64,000 nt of DNA from Prorocentrum cordatum (taxonomy: Eukaryota; Sar; Dinophyceae; Prorocentrales; Prorocentraceae). This document shows positions 9,631 through 22,061 of the stretch, piece after piece. Positions within the stretch are counted from its first letter, which is position 1, and each line of letters starts with the position of its first letter. The position numbers and the translations under genes were made by a program. The notes beneath the pieces were generated by a model. It did not search any database and had not been told where the DNA came from. It was given only the letters and a program-made list of their open reading frames with translations. Where the stretch lies: contig CAUYUJ010016294.1 of the NCBI GenBank assembly GCA_963575745.1, forward strand, positions 492,157 through 556,156, read 5' to 3'.

Positions 9631-11940
9631 ACTAGCCCAAACTTGCAGCCCACTTGACCGTGTCCCACCCACCCATGACCCAAGACATATTTTTCTCGAT
9701 GCGGCATCAACACGCGACTCGCAAAATGACGACGAGGACGACACCGATGACGACGACGTTGATATTGTTTTCAAAACGACGACGACGCGGCCGCGCAAAG
9801 ACACCTGGGACGCGGCTGCAACGGCGACGCGGCCCGCGCGCGTGACGACGCGATTTGAAGAACCACGTTTTTTGACGCGAGTCCCTGTGCGATGCAGGGG
9901 CGCCGCCCAGCGGCGGAGAGGTTGCGCGCAAGATCCACGTTTATTGACGCGAGTCCCTGTGCGACGCAGGGCCCCCCGCGGTCGCCGTGGGCGCACCGCC
10001 CAGCTGGCCCGCGGCCGCCTGCGCCGCCGAAGGGTCGGCGCGCCACCCCGCGTCCGCCGGGCCGCCCTCCCGCGAGCTCGCAGAGGGGGGGCCGCAGCGC
10101 CCGCGGCCGCCTCGCCCGCCGCGGGGGCGCCCGGCGCCATTCCTGGCGCTCCGAGGCCGAGGATCTGCGTGAGGGGCGCGCCCTGGGATTTGCAGATCCC
10201 CCCAGAACGCCACTCCTGGCGCTCCGAGGGCAAGGATCTGCGCGAGAGGTGCGCCAAAATGGGGGGGGCGGCCGAAGTGGGGACTTTAGGGCGGCGGAAG
10301 GGCTTTTAGGATTTAAATCTTTATAGGCTCTTAGTTTTTAGGAATGGGTGTTCCACCGACTTCCAGACCCTGAAGTCCTTTTCCAAGGACTCCGTATTCA
10401 ATGCCCTCACCCTGTCCTGAGCATCCATCTCGGATCCCCCGTCCCCTGGGCAAAACCCCGCGCCGCCCCGAGCGCTCGTGCGACGCCCCCTGCCCCCCCC
10501 CTCTCAAGAGGAGGGCAAGTCGAGACAGCGGTGGTTGGTGTTCGCAGGGGGGAGGGGGGGGGCGCCTCAGCGCCACGCCGGGGCGAAACTCGGCGCACTG
10601 ATGCTTTCGGGCCCCCTGCGGGGGTCTGGGAAGCGATTTTTCGATTTGCCGTTTTCTCAAGTCGCCCTCCTCCGATCCTTGCCTCCCGATCCTCGCCTCC
10701 TCCTCCGATGAGCTGGTTTCCTCACTTGTTCTTCCGTCCCCCCCTCTGCCCGCGCCCATCCCCGTTCCGTCTCGCTCCGCTTCCGTTTCGCCCCCTCGCA
10801 CGTCGGCATCTTTAGGTATTCGTCAGTCTTGGCCGCCGCGCTCAAGGCGCGCATTCTTGCGCGCGCGTGGGTCTTCTGAACAGCCTCGCCCCCCGTCCCC
10901 CCCGGCATCCCCTGTCCCATTTTTGGTTGTTTTTTGCCGAGCGCGTTGCGCTACTCGCAAAGTGACTACTCGCAAACGCCAGAAAAACATAGGCTTGCTT
11001 CAAGGAGATTTATCGTAGATGTCCCGCGGCGGATCCAGGCCATTTGCGAGTAGTTATTTTGCGAGTAGTGGAACGCGCTCGTCTATGCACCTCCAACCCT
11101 CGCCCCCTTTCATCCGCCGAGCGCGCCCCACCTACTCGCAGAGTACCGAGTCGCAAATGTGAAAACATGTTGGCCCAGACGTGTTGGGTCATACACCTCG
11201 CGCGCCCCCTCCGTGAAGCAAGATCAGGCGCCCGCATTGGGGGCGCTGGAATCGCCATGTCGTTGCGAGTCTATTCGCCTTGCGCGCGGGCGTCTTGCCA
11301 GTCGCGGCGCGCGGACGGTGGTCACGGGCGCGCGGGAATTCGCAGCGCACAGGCGCGCAGAGAACAGCAAACGCTGAACGGCGTCATGATCGTTGCCAGG
11401 GCACGCGGGCAGAACGCGATCTGTGGGATGTGGGTGGCCTGAACAAAAGAGCCAACCATGCGTACATGTACGCAGGCACATGGTTGGAACATAATCGACG
11501 GCCAGGCCCAGGTGCGTCGACGATTGCGGGCTTCCGCTTTGATGTTTCACGCGGCGGAGCAACGCGTGCAAAAGGGCAGTGCGACATTCATGCGCCTCCA
11601 GCCCCTCCTCTGTCTTTTTGGTGGCTCCGCTCGCACCCCCCCCCCCCCCCCCCCCAGCGGGCGCAGCCCGCGCGGGGCTACATCGGCAGCGCAGGTTCGC
11701 ACGAGCGCGTTCAGACCTGTCTGATGTTATGGCCCACGGGGGGGCGCTGCATAGCCGCGCCGACATAGATGTGCTCGTTCTTTTGCGTCAGCTCTGTTGT
11801 TTCATGTTGCGCGCTGCTTCGGGCGTCCAAGGCCGCGCTGGAGCGTGTGCTTCACTTCCACAAGGCCACGTTTGGCACCCTCGCACTTGGCATCTCCGGC
11901 TGCCCTGGTGGACTATTCATGATTGTTCGTTGTCTCGTTC
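9631..11940. other. Unassigned GC-rich region
   Basis: Several long overlapping open frames on both strands (for example 9622-10257 minus, 9842-10309 plus, 11224-11766 minus) are expected at this GC content, and none has a recognisable domain. Short local duplications occur: 'gacgcgagtccctgtgcga' at about 9878 and 9945, and 'ctggcgctccgagg' at about 10142 and 10207. A perfect 14-bp palindrome 'gcgtacatgtacgc' lies at 11460-11473. Confidence 0.4.
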
Positions 11941-11949
11941 GGATAGCCC

Positions 11950-13860
11950 ACGTTGGGACCGACCTTGAGCTGCTCAGGTCCAGGATGAGCGTGGCAACGT
12001 TCCACTTCATGTTGAGGCCTGGAGAGCGAGTGACATAGTGGTTTCTTCCCACGCAGTTTCCGAGGGACCCGCCCGTGGGCGGTTCACTTGTGAGATCGAG
12101 CGATGTCAGCGCAAGACGCGGTAATCGAACTGCGCGGCAACGTGTTACCTCATGTCGAGGCCCAGTTGGCGAGTGATACATATTGTTCTCCCAACTTAGT
12201 TTTCGGTTGACACACGCGTGGGCGGGTCGCCCGTGGGTTCGGGCGATGTGAATGCGCGATGCGGGAAACGTGCTGCGCGGCAATGAACTACCGCACGTTG
12301 TGGTCCAGGGCGCGAGCAACACGAATTGCTTGCCTCATGAAGTTTTCGACTGACCCAGTCGCGGGTCGCCCGTGTGATCGCGTGGGGTGAGCGCGCGTTG
12401 CGGGAAACGCGTTGCGCGGCAATGTTTCAGTTTGCGCCGAGGTCCAGATCGCAAGCCGTGCAATCAATGCGTTGTTCCCCTCCCAGTTTTAAGATGGCCC
12501 GCCAGCGGGTGGGCCACGAGCGCGCGAAACGGGGAACGCGTTGTGCAGCAACGCGTTAATTCGTGCTGGGGCCCAGAATTCGAATTCAAACGTCGCGCTC
12601 CTCGATTGACCCGTCCGTGGGTTGGTGGCCCGTCAGATCAGGCGGCGCGGACGCGCGGCGCGGGGAATGCTCTGCGCGGCCATCTGCCGTTGCATGTTGA
12701 GCCCCCGAACGCAGCGCAAAGATTGGATGCCCCCCCCATGCTGCTCTCGGGCGCCCCACCCGCGGGCAAACAGAGCGCGCGATACGGGGCGCACGCTGCG
12801 CGGAGGTCGTTCGCCGCATGTCGATGTCCAGTACGCGAGTGAAGGGCGTTTCCCCCCGCTCAGCCTCGGGTTGATCCGCCCGCGGGTCGCCTGCGATAGA
12901 GCTCGCGAGACGAGCTGGCGAAGGGGGGGCGCGCTGCGCGGCAAAACATCGCCTCGTTCCCTGGCCCGGCGAACCGCCCGCGGGTGGGCCGCGGGCAAGG
13001 TCGCGCGACGCGAACCCGCGATGCGGGGAACGCGTTGCGCGACGATTTTCTCATCGTGTCAAAAGCCCACATTGCGCGTGCAGCAGCGTGCAATCCACAC
13101 CCAGTTACCAGGTCACCCACCCGCATGCGTGTCACCAATGAAATCGGTCGGCTTGCGCGCGCGATACGGGAAACGCATTGCGTGGCAGTGTCTGGCCTCA
13201 TGCGGCGGCCAAGACTGCCAGTGAAACAGGTAGCAGGCCCCTCCCAGCGTTCGAGCGACCCGCCCGCGGGCGGGTTGCTTGCGAGGTCGCGCGAGATGGG
13301 CGCGCGAGGGGGGGCGCCTTGCTTTGCAATTTACTGCGTCACGTTGAGGCCACGACGCGAGTGAACCAATGGCTTGCCTTCCCCGCCAAGTTTCTGGGCG
13401 ACCCGCCAGCGGGCCGATTGCCCGCGGCGCCCCGCGGGGTGGGCGCGCGCGACGCGGGAAACGCACTGCGCGGCAAGAAATCACCTCGTGGCGAGGCTGG
13501 GAGCGCAAGTCAAAACAACGCGTGAGGGCGGGCCGCCTATATCTGGCGACGCGAGCGCCCGATGCGGAAAACGCCTCGCGCAGCAATGGAACGCATCGTG
13601 TTGAGGCCCACCGCGAGTCATGCGCATGGTCTGCCCCGCCAGTTCCCCGGGCGACCTGCCAGCGGGTGGGTCGCGCGTGAGATCGGCGAGGCGGGCGCGC
13701 GATGCAGGCGAGCCTGGCGCTGCAATAGTTCCCTGCGGGTGGGAGCTCAGACTGCGAGATTGAAACAGACCCCCCCGCCTAGCCGAGTTTCGGGGCGCCC
13801 GCCCGGGGCCAGGCCGCTTGTGGGATCGCGCGGGGTGGGCGCGCAGCGCAGCTGGAGCGG
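11950..13860. repeat. Degenerate GC-rich tandem array, about 130-160-bp units
   Basis: Recurring blocks in fixed order: 'gcgggaaacgcgttgcgcgg', then a segment around 'gttgaggcccag', then 'gacccgcccgcgggcgggt', then 'gcgcga'. About a dozen diverged copies can be followed, near 12110, 12250, 12400, 12530, 12660, 12790, 12910, 13020, 13160, 13300, 13455 and 13565. The long open frames crossing it are shadows of composition. Confidence 0.7.
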
Positions 13861-14149
13861 CGACGGCGGCAACACAACCGCCAGACCGAAGACGCGGCCC
13901 AGCCGACGGGCGGCGACGAGGCGGTGACGGGGCGGCGACGGCAACATACGTAGCCGCCAGGCCAGAGACATGGCCCAGTTCCTCCGAGGGGGCGCAGAAC
14001 CGGTAAGTGCAAGCATTGCCTGGGGAATGAATCGTAGTGATCGTGGGCCCCAAACGCTGGTGTTTGATAAGAATCTAGGCGGCGAAACCTAGGTGGTGCA
14101 ACCAACCAGCGTGGTGCAATCTAGGTGGTGCAACCCACGTAGTCCAATT

Positions 14150-14490
14150 TATGTGGCGCGATGAAATGCAATGCCAAGCAATGCCGAAAAATTGCAGGCC
14201 ATGCCAAGCATTGCACAGCAATGCACAGCAACACAAAGCAATGTCAAGCAATGCAAATCAATGCCAACCAATGCCAAGGAAAACCAAGCATGGCCAAGCA
14301 AGACGAAGGGAGGCAGAGCACTGCAAAGCATTGCAAGGCAATGCCAAGGCAACGCCAATCAATGCCGATCAATGCACAGCAATGCACAGCCATGGACAAT
14401 ACAAACCAATGCGCGGCAATACGGAGCAGTTCAAAGCAATACAAATCAACGCGAAGCAATGCAACACATTGCGAAGCACTGCGAAGTGGG
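14150..14490. repeat. Low-complexity array of GCAATGC/CCAA motifs
   Basis: Irregular decamer-like repeats ('aagcaatgccaagcaatgc'). All three plus-strand frames are open and give near-identical low-complexity peptides, which argues against a gene. Confidence 0.8.
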
Positions 14491-14660
14491 AGGCGACGAG
14501 GCGACGGGCGACGACGAGGCGGCGACGGCGGCGACATGGCGGCCAGAGTCTCGCAGGCACGAGGCGGCGACTGCGGCCAAATGGCGGTCAGAGCGGCCCG
14601 CAGCCTCAATTCCTTAGAAGAGAGGTAAGTACTCCGAAGTGCATGCCCTGTTTGGGGAAT

Positions 14661-14710
14661 TCGTCTGTGTGCGTGCATGTCTCGATCGGCGTCTGATATG
14701 ATATAAGCCT
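14661..14710. repeat. Short dispersed repeat 'ggcgtctgatatgata'
   Basis: A segment of about 50 bp including 'gtctgtgtgcgtgcat' and 'ggcgtctgatatgata' recurs at about 15723-15773, bracketing the GGGACACC minisatellite. Confidence 0.6.
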
Positions 14711-14784
14711 CCGATACTTATACGACCACTCTTCGGGTGATAAGGAGGTTGTGTGGGGGGGAGAGCGGGGTCAACCAACGTCTG

Positions 14785-15530
14785 ACTCGATCGATCTCAC
14801 TATCGATCTCACTCAACAAGACACCACTGGACACCTCGGGACACCACATCGATCTCGCTATCGATCTCACGATCGATCTCACTCAACGGGACACCGCGGG
14901 ACACCACGGGCCATCACGGGATACCACAGGACACCGCGGGACACCGCTCGATCTCACTATCGGTCTCACTATCGGTCTCACTATCGATCTCACTCAACGG
15001 GACACCATGGGACACCACGGCCCACCAGGGGACACCTCGGGACACCACATCGATCTCACTTTCGAACTCACTATCGATTTCACTTATTGGGACACCACGG
15101 GACACCTGTCGATCTCACGATCGACCTCACTATCGATCTCACTTTTTGGGACAACACGGGACACCTCGGGCACCACATCGATCTCACTACCGGTCTCTCT
15201 CAACGGGACACCACGGGACACCACGGGACACCTGTCGATCTTTTTTTCGATGCCACTATCGATCTTATTTATAGGGACACCACGGGACACCTCGGGGCAC
15301 CACATCGATCTCACTCTCGATCTCACTACTCACTTTCGATCTCACACCACGGGACACCACGGGACAACGCGGGACACCGCGAGCCACCGCCGGACGGACG
15401 GGCGGGCGGGGGAGAATCACTTTTCCCTAGCAACGGCGGACACCACAGGACACCACGGGACACCGCAGGACACCGCGAGCCACCGCCAGACGGACGGACG
15501 GGTTGGCGGGGGAGAATCATTTGTCTTGAC
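14785..15530. repeat. Minisatellite of 'gggacaccacgggacacc' and 'ctcactatcgatctcact'
   Basis: Two interleaved short motifs with no fixed period. Open frames of 340 and 337 residues (plus strand) consist only of repeated DTTGHHGT and SRYRSH type peptides and are treated as artefacts. Confidence 0.85.
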
Positions 15531-17940
15531 TTCGCCCCAGCAACGGCGGGTTTATTCCTCTCGCGCGGCCACGCAGCTTCGCCTCGCCCGCACGCACTAC
15601 ACGAGCGAAACGAAACGATTTCCCGGTTGGGGGTCTCCGTTGCATTGCGTTCTCACCCCCCAACCTCCGACGTCTATAAGTACAAGCATATGCATTCATG
15701 CATATATGCACACATGTATGTGCGCGTGTGTGTGCGTGCATTCCTTGGTCGGCGTCTGATATGATACGATCCTCCCCCTTCTCGGTCTGCAGCCTTTTTG
15801 GCCCAGAGTTTCACCTTTACTTTTTTGCCATCCGTCCCCCTCCACAGTGCGCCAGTTCGGCGCCCCCTGCAGGTCAGCATCGTTAAGATCCCCATCCCAA
15901 CCAGGCCTGGGGTTCTAAGCCCCACCATTCCCACCAGGCCTGGTGTTCTAACCGACGGCGGTAAACTAGCCAGTGGAGCCAAGGCCATGCCAATGGGGAT
16001 GGGCCCAGACATGCGATGTCTTGTTTTTTTCAATACGGGGTCCCTAGAAGTCCCGACCCTGTTCCCTCGGACACGTTTGTAATCTTGAGTTGTTTTTCCA
16101 CGTTCCCAGGGCCCAGTCAGGGCCTCGAGGGGCCGAAAACGTAGAAACCGTCCGTCCTCAGACGGGGCTAGGACGAGGATCAATCCAGGGCGTTTCGGAA
16201 CGCTCAAAGAGCGTTCCGAAACGCTCTGAGAAGGCCGCGGCGCCCGATACATCCTCTAGAGCCGCCGGATCTCAGAGATTCTCGACTTACTGTGAAGTTA
16301 TACATTGCCGCAAACTGATATTTGAGGAAGGTGCCGCGCCAACACATGTTCTGCAAACGAACGTTTCATTGTGACATCTTTTCATTTGGCGGAGGCGCTG
16401 AGCGTATGACTCCCGAGAGCAAAATCAAACCATTGGCCTATGTTATGTTGGCATTGGCGTGGCAATGGCCTGGGGCACTACTCCCCAGGCCCAGAGAAAA
16501 CCCAAGAAAAGCTGAGCAATTGCCAATCACACACAGGAGAGATCGAACAGACCCGAACAGCCTCCCAAGGGAAGCTCTTAGTGTAGTCAAGTTGCGTGGC
16601 ATTTTACGCAGCCGTCGAAGTTCTTCCTTTGGATAAAACTGGGCGAAACGAATAATCTTGGCAGGTTAAAAATTGGCGGGGGGCAGTCCCATAATTTCCT
16701 GCAAATGAAGCTTTGAAGGCCGCGCTTCTTAATTCGGCGGGGGGCTTGACCAAAAGTGCCGCACGAAAAAAAGCGAACCGAACCTAAACACTTGGGTGTG
16801 TCACCACCCGATGTCGTCCTCGTCCTGGCTTCGTCTTACCGTCGGACCGAGGCATGAGATCGAGGTCGGTTCGGGGAGGCTGCTCTACTGCTCTTCGTGT
16901 CTGCTGGATGTCTTGCGCACCCAGGGGGAAGGCACCCACGTTCTTGCAGGATGCACTTTGCTGTCCTGGGTCTGGCTCTACGCTTAATTCATGCCTGTTC
17001 CTCTACAGGAGGAATATTCAAAAATAGTCAAACGATAGTCAGGGGACGATTTTTTGACCACTTTGTAGCATGTTTGGAACCTTCTTGTTTTTTGCATGTT
17101 TTTCGAACTTTCGCCCGAAATCCCAATGTGGGGGGACACGCCCGACCTAACTCTACGCTACGCCCTGCTTCCTCCACGACGCGAGCAGGTCCGACACCCA
17201 GCAGGTTCGGACGCCACTCCTGGGAGGTGAAATTCTGACTTTGCCCCGGCCCGAAATCCGGCTCCATCTGGCCGGATCCCGCCAAGTGCGGCAGCAGGCC
17301 TGCTCATTCCAGCCAAGGCCCGCTTGTTCCGCGGTCCAAACTGGCGCAGCGGCCCCCCGGTGGGGCTCGATCTTTGTGTTTGATCCTCCCGACGAAGCCC
17401 TCCCAGTGGCTGCCTCCGCATGTCTGGCCCAGCGGGCGCGACCGACGGCCGCCCCGCTGCCGCTCGGCCGCGCAGAAGAGGAGGGGAACCCTGGGATGCA
17501 CCCCCAGGGAGCTGTTCCTTGGTGTCGCTCGGACGTGTGCACTTTTTTCGGCGGGGACGATTACGGAGCATCCTGGATCATCCTGCGAGAAAAAAAAAAC
17601 ACACGCACGAAACAGAAAGGCACAGGGAACGGACGTCCGAGCGACGGGGAGATTCGGACGCACCTCTCGCGAGCACGGACCCCCCCCCACCGTGTACCCC
17701 AGGGTTGGGCCCCAGATCTTGCTGGCCCAGGCGGAGCCCCAACGAAGCCCGGGATAGCTGCTGGGCCGACACGTCCCCTGCGAGCCTCGGCCTCGGAGGT
17801 CGGAGGCTCTCGCACCGCACCGCCGAGGCCCCGGGCCTCGGCGGCGCGGCTCCCTGGGGAGGCCGATCCCCTCCACGCCGGCGTTGCCGATGCCCCGCCG
17901 ATGCCTCGGCGATGCATCGCCGATGCACCGGCGATGCCTC
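15531..17940. other. Unassigned region with dispersed repeat copies
   Basis: No gene supported. Segments at about 16150-16290 and 16796-16890 recur in inverted orientation at about 19690-19900 (see separate entries). A 379-residue frame starting at 17241 overlaps minus-strand frames of similar length. Confidence 0.35.
16150..16290. repeat. Dispersed repeat, inverted relative to 19770-19900
   Basis: Contains 'gagcgttccgaaacgctct', 'cgatacatcctc' and 'gccgccggatctcagagatt'. The inverse of this order is present around 19780-19870. 'cggaacgct' and 'agcgttccg' also form a local inverted repeat. Confidence 0.65.
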
Positions 17941-17943
17941 GCC

Positions 17944-17969
17944 TGGCTCAAGTGCCATTTCGGCTGAAG
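17944..17969 (+). other. Tandem relict dinoflagellate spliced-leader sequences
   Basis: TGGCTCAAG (17944-17952) equals the last nine bases of the conserved dinoflagellate spliced leader. One base later GCCATTTCGGCTGAAG (17954-17969) matches the last 16 bases of the leader with two mismatches. Tandem degenerate leaders are the known signature of a trans-spliced mRNA that was reverse-transcribed and reinserted. I could not identify a gene body downstream. Confidence 0.6.
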
Positions 17970-19440
17970 AGCCCCTGGAGGGCGAAAGCTACCTACGCTT
18001 GGCGCACAAACACACGTCAGCATCCGAGCAGGCTCGATAGTCCTTTCGATCGGGGGGCGGCGCGGCGCGATCCTCCGACCCCATCTCGCCGGACCCCGTC
18101 TCAAGAGCCTCTGCAGTCGGCCCGCACCGGCAGGAGAGGCAGCCTTGCCGAAGGGTGCCCTCGCATCCCCGCCCCTCCGCCTCGTCCTCGGCGGCTTCCG
18201 CTGGCCAACCTCGGTCGGAGCGTGTTCACAGGGCCCTTCCGAGGCCCTGGGCATCCTCACCCTGCATCCTTTCTGACGCGGGGAGACTGGAGCTGCGCCT
18301 GCCTGGCCCAGCAGGGGCCACCGATGGCCTCCCCGCTGCCGCTCCCCCGAGGGCCTCTGCGAAGTCCTGCCGCCTTCTGAGGATGCCTCCTCCTCCTCCT
18401 CCTCCTCCTCCTCCTCCTCCTCCTCCTCGTTTCCCCCCCCCTCGCTCGCCGCCGATGCTCGGACCCCATCCCTGGGGGCCTCTCGTGGAGCCCGCCTGGC
18501 CCAGCAGGTGCCACCGATGGCTCATGGCGCCAACATCGCAGAGCGGATTTCGTTCAGAAAAAGATAGGATGGGTGGGACTGGAGTGTCCTGGAGAATTTC
18601 GTTCTGGATTTCGAGGTGAATTTCGCGCGGATTTCCTGGCCAGGAATGAAACTAAATGACACCCACGTGAAATTCACTTCGTTTTCTGCTCGCCGTTTCG
18701 GGGTTTCGCATCGACAGAAATGCATGCAAATATCCACTACAGCACGCCTGTAAGGTCGCCATCTCGGGGAGAGTAACTCGGAGGAGGCGGAGGAGGAGGA
18801 GGAGGAGGAGGAGGAACTAGGAGGAGGAGGAGGAGGAGGAGGAGGAGGAGGAGGAGGAGGAGCAGCAGCAGGTGCCACCAATGGCCTCCCCGCTGCCGCT
18901 CCCCCGGGCCGGCGTGCTCGCCTTCTGCTGCGCCCTCGGCCGCGCCGCGGGCGCCGCGGGGCCGGCCGCGCCCGCCCGGTGGCCGGCCGCGCCGCTGCGG
19001 CCGCTGCCCGCCCTCGGCCTCGAGGGCGCGGGCAGAGTGGGGGAGGCCCGCCAGCTCGGGGTCGGAGGGCAGTGCTCCTCCTCCTCCTCCTCCTCCTCCT
19101 CCTCCTCGTCCTCGTCCTCCTCCTCCTCGCCCCTGGTTCCTCTCCCCCCTCCCCCTCCTCCTGCTCCTCAGCCTCCGCCTCCTCCTCCGCCTCCTCCTTC
19201 TCCTGGTTTCTCCTCCTCCTCCTCCTCTGATCTCCTCTCCCCCCTCCCCCTGCTCTTTCTCCTCCTCCTCCTCCTCCTTCCTCCTCCTCCTCCTCCTTCT
19301 CGTCCTCCATCCTCTGTCCTCCTCACCCTCCGCCCTCTTCCCCCCCCTACTACTCCTTCTTCCTCTTCCCCCCCTCTGGCGCCCTCTCCATGGTCAAATC
19401 GGGAAGAGAAAAACAAGCAGACACAAATAGTCGTCGATTC
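17970..19440. other. GC-rich and microsatellite-rich spacer
   Basis: (TCC)n at about 18387-18430, (GGA)n at about 18781-18868, and (TCC)n-dominated pyrimidine sequence at about 19076-19330. Long proline- and arginine-rich frames on both strands are compositional. No gene supported, although a retroposed gene remnant after 17970 cannot be excluded. Confidence 0.45.
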
Positions 19441-19559
19441 CAATGGAAAATCGGAAGGTATGGGACGTGGGGAGGAAGACGAGGCAAAAGAAGTGTCAGA
19501 AACGATGGGGGACCCTAGGATTTGTGTGTATTCCTTTGTCTGCCCTTGGGCTCCTTCAT

Positions 19560-19900
19560 CGAAGGAAGGTCGGGGCCAAGCGAAGCCAGGACGAGGATAC
19601 ATTGAGGTGGGGAGATGTCGAGGATCTCTGAGATCTGGCAGCTCTGGAGGATTCATCGGGCGCGCACAAAGCACGAAACACAATGAGAGTACCCACCCCG
19701 AACCGACCTCGATCTTATATCTCGGTCCGATTGCAAGGCAAAGCCAGGACGAGGACAACATCGGGTGATGAGAAGTCAAGAGTCTCTGAGATCCGGCGGA
19801 TCTGGAGGATGTATCGGGCGTCACCGCCTTCTCAGAGCGTTTCGGAACGCTCTGAGAGCGTTCTGGACCGCTCTGGCACGGATCTGTCCTCGTCATCACC
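19560..19900. repeat. Duplicated dispersed repeat
   Basis: 'aagccaggacgaggata' with 'gatctctgagatctggc' (about 19585-19640) is repeated as 'aagccaggacgaggaca' with 'gtctctgagatccggcgg' (about 19740-19805). The second copy and its flanks are the inverse of 16150-16290 and 16796-16890. Confidence 0.65.
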
Positions 19901-21345
19901 CCATACGATTCAAAGGAAGGTCGGATTCGGGTTCATGGGTATTTTGCAGAGCTAGTTTCGAATCCTCCGTTTCGGTCAGATTCGATGTCGATGATTCCCG
20001 ATTAAGAATCGAGTCGATGTCGGGTTCCGATATGGGTTCCGATTGTTCAACGGAGGCCTATCAGCTTGCCGATTTCCACCGACTTGATTTTTCCTTTTCG
20101 GCTGCCGATGTTCGCCGATCTGATTCATTTCGATCGCTGATCCGACTTCACCTGTCCTTGCCCTGCCCGTGCAAAGGGGGTCCCAAACATGTACGCAATA
20201 GTTCGTGTCATCGTTCGCACGGGTACGCACGTCGTGCAGCATGAGCACGTGGCTGCCACGCGCCATGAACCAGAGGATGAACTGTTGCATGGCATCACGG
20301 CCCCAGTACGAAAGCTCCCCTCGGCCCGGAGCCAAGGAGAGCAGGGCGCGAGCAAAGCATTGTTGTGCTGTGCTGGCATGCCGTTTCCGTTTCCCCGCTC
20401 TGTTTTCTGGCGCCAGCCCGCGGCCGTCTTGTTTGCGTTCTGGCGGGCGACGGTTCGGAACGGAACGGGGTGTTCGGGGGATGGCGTCGTGTTTTTGTTT
20501 GTAGTTTCAAACGGAAGCGGTGTTCAAAACAAGAAGGACGTTTTGCTCGCGCCACGGAAAAAGATCTGGCCAGCCCTTCGGGTCGTTCGAGTCCTGTCAG
20601 GTGGTGCCCGGGATGCCAGAGCGCTAGGCTGTTTTTTTATGGCCCGTAGGTAGTAGTTTCACGGTTGTATCGGCATGTCAGTGTTTGGGTGGTTGCAATT
20701 TCTTCGGAATTCAGTTTTGACCTGGCTGATATCCTGCCCTCTGCCGAAGAAGAAGCAAACTAGCATCAATCGGTCGGAGGTTCCGCGGATCTCTCAGAAC
20801 TTCACTTTTCCGCTACTTGGCGGCGCCTCCAGCGCCATCTTTGGCGCGCTTCGCGCGCCCGCCAGGGTGGTGCGGAGGCATTGGCGCGTGGCGATCTAAG
20901 GGATCAGCGCGGACCTCTTAAAGATTCCCCAACCAGTGCCTGCTTTGAAGGGTTACCGGCGGATCTTCGAGGATTTGGCGAAACTTGGTGGCCGATTTCG
21001 GTGGGCCACCCGGCTCCCCGGTTCCCTGTTCCATGTTCCCGGGTTCCCGGTTGCTGGTTCCAGGCCGATTTGGGTGGGCGGCGGGGTTCCCGGGATTCCA
21101 GGATCCTGGGGTTCTTGGTCGATCTTCTTATCGCTCGGTCTCTCACCATCGATCTCATGTTTCTGGCCGCTAATTTCGGGGGCAGGAGTGTGACCATGAT
21201 ATCAAGTTCGCCACTTCCACTGTGCACCGACTGTTGACCTGCAGTGCCGTCGATCCGGAATCATGATCGGGGTAAAAAAAGCTCGCAACAGACACCGTGC
21301 ACAGCGTAGTGAATAATAGGGATCGGCTCGCGAGCGGGAGTAGCC
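19901..21345. other. Unassigned spacer
   Basis: Open frames at 20189-20653 (plus) and 20904-21227 (minus) have no recognisable motif. No feature supported. Confidence 0.4.
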
Positions 21346-21348
21346 AAG

Positions 21349-21349
<1 letters not shown>

Positions 21350-21392
<43 letters not shown>
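21350..21392. repeat. (AT)n microsatellite
   Basis: About 21 uninterrupted AT dinucleotides in an otherwise GC-rich neighbourhood. Confidence 0.95.
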
Positions 21393-21395
<3 letters not shown>

Positions 21396-21732
21396 TTATG
21401 TTTCGGGTTGGTGGTTCGCACACCCCAGCGTGCAGTGGGCTCATACGTTGATCAGGCTGGCTAGAAGACATCTTTAGGCACACTCGTCGTCGATCCCTCC
21501 TCCTCCTCCTGCACAGAGTTTCTGCGGGCCCCTGGGGCCGTCGGAGCTGAGACCTCTTCGTGGGGCGCCTGCCGGCAAGCCGATTGTCAATTTGCTGCGG
21601 CTGCCGCACACACGCCCGGCTCTCGCTGCTGCGTTCCCCGGAGGTGCACTCCGACCTGGTGGTCTCCCGCGACCCGGCAGCGGCGGGGAACGGGAGCTCG
21701 ACGGGGAAACAAATGTGCGTGTGTCAATGACA

Positions 21733-21928
21733 CGGGTCGGGCGAAAGGGGGGGATTGGGAAAGGGGGGGGTTACGAAATTTGCTGCATGCAGCTGGTTTC
21801 GGCCGCACCGAGGGGCCCATTCCTCGATACATGCCGCTTCCGGCGCCGGGAGGCGCTGGGAAAATCAGCTACGTGAGCTGGTTCTCAAACCCCCCTTTTT
21901 GCGATCCCCCCCCCTTTCGCCCGACCCG
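21733..21928. mobile_element. MITE-like element, copy 2, with long terminal inverted repeats
   Basis: The left end CGGGTCGGGCGAAAGGGGGG and the right end (about 21905-21928) are inverted copies over about 24 nt, and similarity extends roughly 15 nt further in. The 196-bp interior matches copy 1 at 1371-1567. It has no coding capacity. A target-site duplication is not obvious, so transposon origin is an inference from the terminal repeats and the dispersed copy. Confidence 0.7.
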
Positions 21929-22061
21929 AATGGCACGCTGCCGTGGGGAGCCCGTCGGCAGCCCACTCTGTCGTGTTATTGCTCGGGGACCGGGTCCTTC
22001 TTGGCGCTGGTGGGTTCCCCACGGCGGCGTGTCGCTGATGCCCCTGGTCTGCCGACATGGC

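Noticed and set aside
11224-14105. Numerous 100-200-residue ORFs in GC-rich DNA
   Set aside because: High GC depletes stop codons on both strands; the frames overlap each other and follow the tandem array, not protein domains.
14737-15764. 340-residue repetitive protein (DTTGHH type)
   Set aside because: Two overlapping frames of equal length over a minisatellite; no non-repetitive domain.
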